Assembly (NCBI RefSeq): GCF_047948215.1
Contig: NC_134458.1
Coordinates: 140,906,036 to 140,970,035 of the forward strand
Length of the DNA: 64,000 bases
DNA from: Lycorma delicatula
Lineage: Eukaryota > Arthropoda > Insecta > Hemiptera > Fulgoridae
Direction of reading: 5' to 3'
The translations under genes and the position numbers were made by a program. Below the pieces are notes generated by a model. The model was not told the DNA's origin. It saw nothing but the letters and a program-made list of their open reading frames with translations, and searched no databases. Within the stretch, counting starts at the first letter, position 1. Each line of letters starts with the position of its first letter. This document shows positions 59,747-64,000 of this stretch, one piece after another.

Positions 59747-60990
59747 ATGGAAACTGAACAATTAAACGTGGCAGAGGGTTCACGCAAACAACCTCGTTTA
59801 GAACCGGCTGTTACACCTGAAGCGAAACGCCGAAAGAGTACCGAGTTTAAGAGGAGTGAGATTGAGGCTAGGAAAAGCTTGCAGAAAGCGTTTTTCAAGA
59901 GCAGCATCCCAAAACCTAAATATTTGGTTATTACGAAGGAAGAAGGTAATTTCTCGAGGGTGAGTCCATTCCTCATCGCTCGAGAAATAAACAAATGTGC
60001 TGGAGGCCCTGTTAAAGAAATAAGAAAAACTTTTACGAGACTTCATGTAGAGACTGTTAATGATATACAGTCTCAGAAGATTCTAGGACTGAAGAAAATT
60101 GGAGAGCTAGCTGTACGTGTTGATCCCCACGGCACGCTCAACACCTCAAGGGTGTTGTGGTCTGTCGGGATCTTTTAAATTGTTCGGAGCAAGAGATTGT
60201 AGAGGAACTGGCAGCACAAGGAGTAATAGAGTGTCGTCGATTGAACATGAGAAGGAACGGTGAGGTCTTACCCTCAGCTTCTCATGTCCTCACTTTCAAC
60301 CGGCCTACTTTGCCAGAAAAGATAAGAGCGGGGATTCACCGTTTGGATGTGCGGGCATTTGTCTCACAGCCAATGAGGTGCTTCAGGTGCCAACGCTTTG
60401 GCCACTCCGCTCTTAGATGCGAAAGACCGCAAATATGCGTGTGCGGTGAAGAGATGCATGAGGGAGAGCCGTGTAAAGAGCCTCCTACATGTATTAATTG
60501 CAAAGGAGTGCATTCTTGTAGATCAAGGAATTGTCCTGTCTACAAAGATGAAGTAGCTGTGCAGGAAGTAAAAACCCTGCAAAAGGTCAGCTACTTTGAT
60601 GCAAAGAAGATAGTTAACGCCCGTAAGCCTAGAGCAACAACTTACGCTCAGGCTGCGGCTGCCGATCCTGTCACTGCTCCAGTTGCTGTCGATGAGGGTC
60701 AACTCATAAGTAAACTTGCTCCGACATTGGCTAATATGATTGGAAGAAATATACACAATAAAATGAAACCTTTCAATAGTAAAGAGCCAATAAAGCCAAA
60801 GATATTAGTACAGCCTCCTGAAGATAAAACACAGAAAGTTGCTCTTACTCTCAAGAAAACGGACGCCAAAGCAGACTGTCAAGTCCGTCTCAGTGAAATT
60901 CTTGATGAAAAGAAAAAGGTGACTCCTACAGAGACCACGGGGATCCTACTCTTCCACGGGGATCTACAGAGTAGATCCCCGTGGAAGAGA
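59747..60990 (+). pseudogene. ORF1 (gag-like), three zinc knuckles, one frameshift
   Basis: I place the start at the ATG at 59747 (METEQLNVAEG); the upstream TTG is not needed. The N-terminus is basic and charged (KRRKSTEFKRSE). It continues with KYLVITKEEGNFSRVSPFLI, IQSQKILGLKKIGELAVRV and HGTLNTSR. A single-base loss near 60152 shifts the frame; the protein resumes as VCRDLLNCSEQEIVEELAAQ. Zinc knuckles follow: CFRCQRFGHSALRC (about 60383-60422), CVCGEEMHEGEPC, and CINCKGVHSCRSRNC (about 60493-60535). A Pro/Ala/Lys-rich C-terminus extends to the hairpin at 60949. The protein would package element RNA. The distal stop is lost because of the deletion join. Confidence 0.88.
60949..60989. repeat. 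19-bp perfect hairpin at internal deletion junction
   Basis: 60949-60967 is the exact reverse complement of 60971-60989 around the loop AGA. A third, direct partial copy of the arm (CCACGGGGATC) lies at 60935-60945. ORF1 sequence ends here and ORF2 resumes inside the endonuclease, so the hairpin sits on the deletion break. Confidence 0.95.
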
Positions 60991-61006
60991 ACTGGAAGGG
61001 TTCCTG

Positions 61007-63283
61007 ATGAATTCAGAACTTATTATTTTAAACGACGGATCAGGAACCTTTTTCAATGCCAGAAATGGATCGACGTCCTGTATAGATCTTGCACTTATAA
61101 GCGGATCGATAGCACCGAGGTACAGCTTCCATGTTATAGACGATCTGCATGGAAGCGATCATTTCCCGGTGCAAATTGTAACTGATGTTAGAAGAACAAT
61201 ATATCCCATCCCTAAAAGATGGTTATTTGAAAAGGCAGACTGGACGAGCTTCACAGCTGGAACGATACTCCCAGAAACAACTGGAGTTATCGGAGACTAT
61301 GTCGACGCCATAACAAATGCAATAATTGAGTCGGCATCGATTTATATTCCCAAAACATCTGGGAAACTTACAAAGAAACCCGTTCCATGGTGGAACGATG
61401 AAATAAGTGAAGCTATAAAAAAAAAGAAAAGGGCGTATAACGCCTTTAAGAAGCGTCCTAGTATAGAAAATCTTCTTGCCTTTAAGAAATACAGGGCGTA
61501 TGCAAAACGTCTTATGGTAGATTCGAAAAAACGATCCTGGCAGCAATACGTGTCATCCATCGACAAAACTACTACTGCATCAGATGTTTGGAGGAAAGTG
61601 AAGGCGATTTGTGGGCGTAATGATTTTGCTCCCATAACTAGCCTTCAAGATGAAGATGAAATAAAAGATACTCCATATAAAATTGCAGAGCTGTTATCCA
61701 ATCACTTCGAAAAGGCCAGCAAAACGGCCAACTACGAGGAAGGTTTTCGAACCAAAAAAGAAGAACTCGAAGGTCTACTAAATTTTAGAACTGAGTATAA
61801 TTACTCATATAATGTACCATTTAAAATGGAAGAATTCGCGAAAGCGTTGGATAAAGCAGGTAACACAGCTGCTGGTCTGGATGAAATCCACTATAATATG
61901 ATCAGGCAACTGAATACCACTGCAAAGTGTAGATTATTAGAACTTTATAATAAAATATGGTGGGATGGAACGTACCCGCAGCAGTGGAAAAAAGCTCATG
62001 TTGTTCCAGTACCAAATAAAAATAAAAATTTAACAGACCCCAATAGCTACCGTCCTATTTCTTTGACGTGTCCTATGGGGAAAATATTGGAAAAAATGAT
62101 TAATAATCGACTCGTCTGGGTTTTGGAAAAAGAAAACCTGATATCACCGTATCAAGCAGGTTTTCGACAATACCATTCTACCACTGATCAAATGATCAGC
62201 TTAGAGGACATTATATATAACAGCTTTATTACAAGGAAACATTGTGTCGGAGTCTTCTTTGATCTTCAGAAGGCTTTCGATATGACCTGGCGTCATGGTA
62301 TAATGCTCCAGTTACATGAATGGGGGATTCGTGGCAATCTGCCTATACTGCTCAGCAACTACATGAATGACCGTACCTTCCAAGTACGCGTCAACAATGA
62401 ATATTCATGTGAAAGAATCTTGGAAAATGGCATTCCGCAAGGTTCGCCGTTGAGCGGTACCTTGTTTACCATTGCCATTAATAAATTGATATTAGCCATT
62501 CCAGTAGAAATCAGCAAAAGCGTCTATGTGGATGATCTGGCAATCGTATATGCCAGCAACAAGACTGCTATGGTGAGGTACAAATTGCAACGAGCGATCA
62601 ATGCTCTAAATGAAGTTGCAAGGAATAATGGATTCCAATTCTCACCAGAAAAAACGTGCTGTGTACACTTTTGTAGGAAGAGAATTCCTCATCAAAGTCC
62701 TGCGTTGACAATTGATGATAATCCAATACAATATAAAGACAGCGTAAGGTATTTACGACTAGTATTGGATAAATCCCTTACATGGGGATTACATATACAG
62801 GACTTGAGTGATAGATGCAAAAGAGCCCTAAACATTATAAAATGTTTATCGAACTTAAATTGGGGCTCAGAAAAAGAGACATTATTGAGATTGTATAAAG
62901 CATTGGTTCAATCTAAACTAGACTACGGATGTATCGTATATTCATCCGCTAGAAAGTCGCACTTAAGAAAGTTAGACGTAGTTCATAATATCGGAATAAG
63001 ATACGCAACAGGTGCTTTCCGCCCAAGTCCGGCGGCTAGTCTGATGTCTGAAGCCGGAATAATGCCACTACATTATAGAAGAGAGATCCTCTTGTTAAGA
63101 TATGCAGCAAATATATGGGGTTTCCCTGCTCATATAAATAATAAATTGTTTACGAATCATCCCATGGCTGCATTATACGAACGTCGTGCTACCTATTCCA
63201 GACCAGCCGAAATTAGGTACCACGAATTAAGAAATAAATATGAAATTGCCATGAGATGCAGATACATTGGCAATTTCTACTAG
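61007..63283 (+). CDS. ORF2 segment: endonuclease C-terminus and reverse transcriptase
   Basis: An open frame of 758 codons; its first Met (MNSELIILNDGSGTFF) is internal to the original protein. Residues 1-65 are the end of the endonuclease (TSCIDLALISGSI, GSDHFPVQI). Residues 90-270 are the linker (KKPVPWWNDEISEAIKKKKR). RT runs from about residue 280: NSYRPISLTCPMGKILEKMI; YQAGFRQYHSTTDQMI; motif A GVFFDLQKAFDMTW (catalytic Asp at residue 419); motif B NGIPQGSPLSGTLF; motif C YVDDLAIVY (residues 507-510); thumb to LDYGCIVYSSARKSHLRKLD. About 150 N-terminal endonuclease residues are missing. The stop at 63281-63283 results from a one-base shift before RNase H. Confidence 0.92.
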   Translation: MNSELIILNDGSGTFFNARNGSTSCIDLALISGSIAPRYSFHVIDDLHGSDHFPVQIVTDVRRTIYPIPKRWLFEKADWTSFTAGTILPETTGVIGDYVDAITNAIIESASIYIPKTSGKLTKKPVPWWNDEISEAIKKKKRAYNAFKKRPSIENLLAFKKYRAYAKRLMVDSKKRSWQQYVSSIDKTTTASDVWRKVKAICGRNDFAPITSLQDEDEIKDTPYKIAELLSNHFEKASKTANYEEGFRTKKEELEGLLNFRTEYNYSYNVPFKMEEFAKALDKAGNTAAGLDEIHYNMIRQLNTTAKCRLLELYNKIWWDGTYPQQWKKAHVVPVPNKNKNLTDPNSYRPISLTCPMGKILEKMINNRLVWVLEKENLISPYQAGFRQYHSTTDQMISLEDIIYNSFITRKHCVGVFFDLQKAFDMTWRHGIMLQLHEWGIRGNLPILLSNYMNDRTFQVRVNNEYSCERILENGIPQGSPLSGTLFTIAINKLILAIPVEISKSVYVDDLAIVYASNKTAMVRYKLQRAINALNEVARNNGFQFSPEKTCCVHFCRKRIPHQSPALTIDDNPIQYKDSVRYLRLVLDKSLTWGLHIQDLSDRCKRALNIIKCLSNLNWGSEKETLLRLYKALVQSKLDYGCIVYSSARKSHLRKLDVVHNIGIRYATGAFRPSPAASLMSEAGIMPLHYRREILLLRYAANIWGFPAHINNKLFTNHPMAALYERRATYSRPAEIRYHELRNKYEIAMRCRYIGNFY

Positions 63284-64000
63284 AGAAATACCGCCATGGC
63301 TCTTGCCAGCGGTTAATGCAAGTTTGGATCTCTTTCAAGGAGAAATAAAAAAGAAACCAGCAGGGATCATCCAGCAGGAATTTTTGGCAACCGTCAGTAG
63401 TTACGAAGAACATATTAGAATTTATACTGACGGTTCTAAAACCGAACATGGTGTTGGATGCTCGATATATGTAAATGAAGAAGCCCACTTTTGGAGACTG
63501 CCAAATGTGGCCAGTGTCTACACGGCAGAACTCACTGCAATTCAGCAAGCTCTTCGGTACACTGAACACTATTGGGAAGAGAGAGTGTTAATATGTTCCG
63601 ATTCATTAAGTGCACTCGTCGCAATTCGGAACAAAAACATTAAGGATGTCCTAATTGCAAACATCCTGTCCATTTTATACGTACTAAAACAACGAGGACA
63701 GCGATGCGTATTTGTATGGACTCCGGGGCATGCTGGTATTACAAGTAATGAAATCGCAGACGAAGCTGCCAGAGAGGCGACAGTCTGCGATGATTTGGAT
63801 GCATTTCCTGTAAGAGTGGCAGATGTTAAAAACCGTCTAACAAACATAGTAAGAAACAAGTGGAACGCTGAATGGAGGAGTTTAAATACAAAATTAAACT
63901 CAGTAAAAATTTCTCCTTATAAATGGAAAAGCGACTTTAAGTTGACTCGCCGTGAACAAGTAGCGGTGACCAGACTTAGAATCGGTCATACGCGATTAAC
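63282..64000 (+). pseudogene. ORF2 C-terminus: RNase H, frame-shifted, cut by window end
   Basis: In the frame starting at 63282: REIPPWLLPAVNASLDLFQG, then RNase H with YTDGSKTEHGVG (first Asp), VYTAELTAIQQAL (Glu), ICSDSLSALVAI (second Asp) and WTPGHAGITSNEIADEAARE (His and last Asp). All catalytic residues are present. The C-terminus reaches RREQVAVTRLRIGHTRL at the window edge, where a Cys/His tail normally follows. RNase H would remove the RNA strand during second-strand synthesis. The frame has no stop up to 64000. It is separated from the RT frame only by one base near 63280. Confidence 0.9.

Larger units (their letters stand above)
59150..64000 (+). mobile_element. I-clade-like non-LTR retrotransposon, best-preserved copy
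   Basis: Runs off the right edge of the window, so the 3' UTR and tail are not seen. GC content rises at about 59150-59200 with the start of a 5' UTR. ORF1, a shortened endonuclease, a complete RT and an RNase H follow. It has the same architecture as the minus-strand element at 20.25-24.75 kb. All RT and RNase H catalytic motifs are present, but there is one frameshift in ORF1, a deletion at the ORF1-ORF2 join, and one frameshift between RT and RNase H. It is probably recently active but now defective. Confidence 0.88.

Overview
The window looks like AT-rich, gene-poor DNA from a eukaryote, most likely an insect and possibly hemipteran. The retrotransposon clades, two tRNA-derived SINE families and long TA microsatellites fit this. 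The taxon is inferred from repeat types I recognise, not proven. There are no ribosome binding sites, operons or CRISPR arrays. I found no host protein-coding exon I would defend. Almost every supported feature is a transposable element or its remnant.

Layout. 0.6-1.4 kb: decayed reverse transcriptase (RT), minus strand. 7.2-7.5 kb: SINE. 7.9-9.4 kb: Jockey-like RT. 10.7-11.8 kb: another RT, minus strand. 12.06-13.28 kb: long-TIR DNA element between two TA microsatellites, with relatives at 14.5 and 18.9 kb. 16.7-17.2 kb: SINE with a second SINE inserted in it, both with target-site duplications. 17.9-18.3 kb: transposon protein fragment. 20.25-24.75 kb: internally deleted I-clade-like element, minus strand. 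24.77-28.07 kb: SINE split by an R1-clade-like element. 28.1-28.5 kb: GC-richer unknown block. 29.8-30.4 kb: Penelope-like GIY-YIG remnant. 31.5 kb: second SINE family. 33.0 and 51.5 kb: related repeats with hammerhead-ribozyme-like cores. 33.3-34.7 kb: RT/RNase H fragment, minus strand. 35.4-36.4 and 52.9-53.5 kb: Helitron-like non-autonomous repeats. 38.4-39.3 kb: DDE transposase remnant. 39.7-40.6 kb: second copy of the 1-kb RT family. 41.3 kb: SINE with a 15-bp duplication. 45.5-47.4 kb: decayed Ulp1-protease plus PIF1-helicase element. 47.56-50.76 kb: almost complete RTE-like element, minus strand. 52.1-52.5 kb: RTE 3' fragment. 57.2 and 57.6 kb: SINEs. 59.15 kb to the window end: the best-preserved element, I-clade-like, with ORF1, endonuclease remnant, full RT and RNase H.

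How they work together. The autonomous non-LTR elements supply RT and endonuclease, and the SINEs depend on such enzymes. Three outer SINE insertions have flanking repeats of 11-17 bp, and the nested one has a 15-bp repeat, as expected of target-primed reverse transcription. Nesting gives a relative order: SINE before the R1-like insertion, and outer SINE before the inner one. Nearly all ORFs carry stops, frameshifts or lost catalytic residues. Only the last element keeps every RT and RNase H catalytic motif, and it still has frameshifts and an internal deletion.
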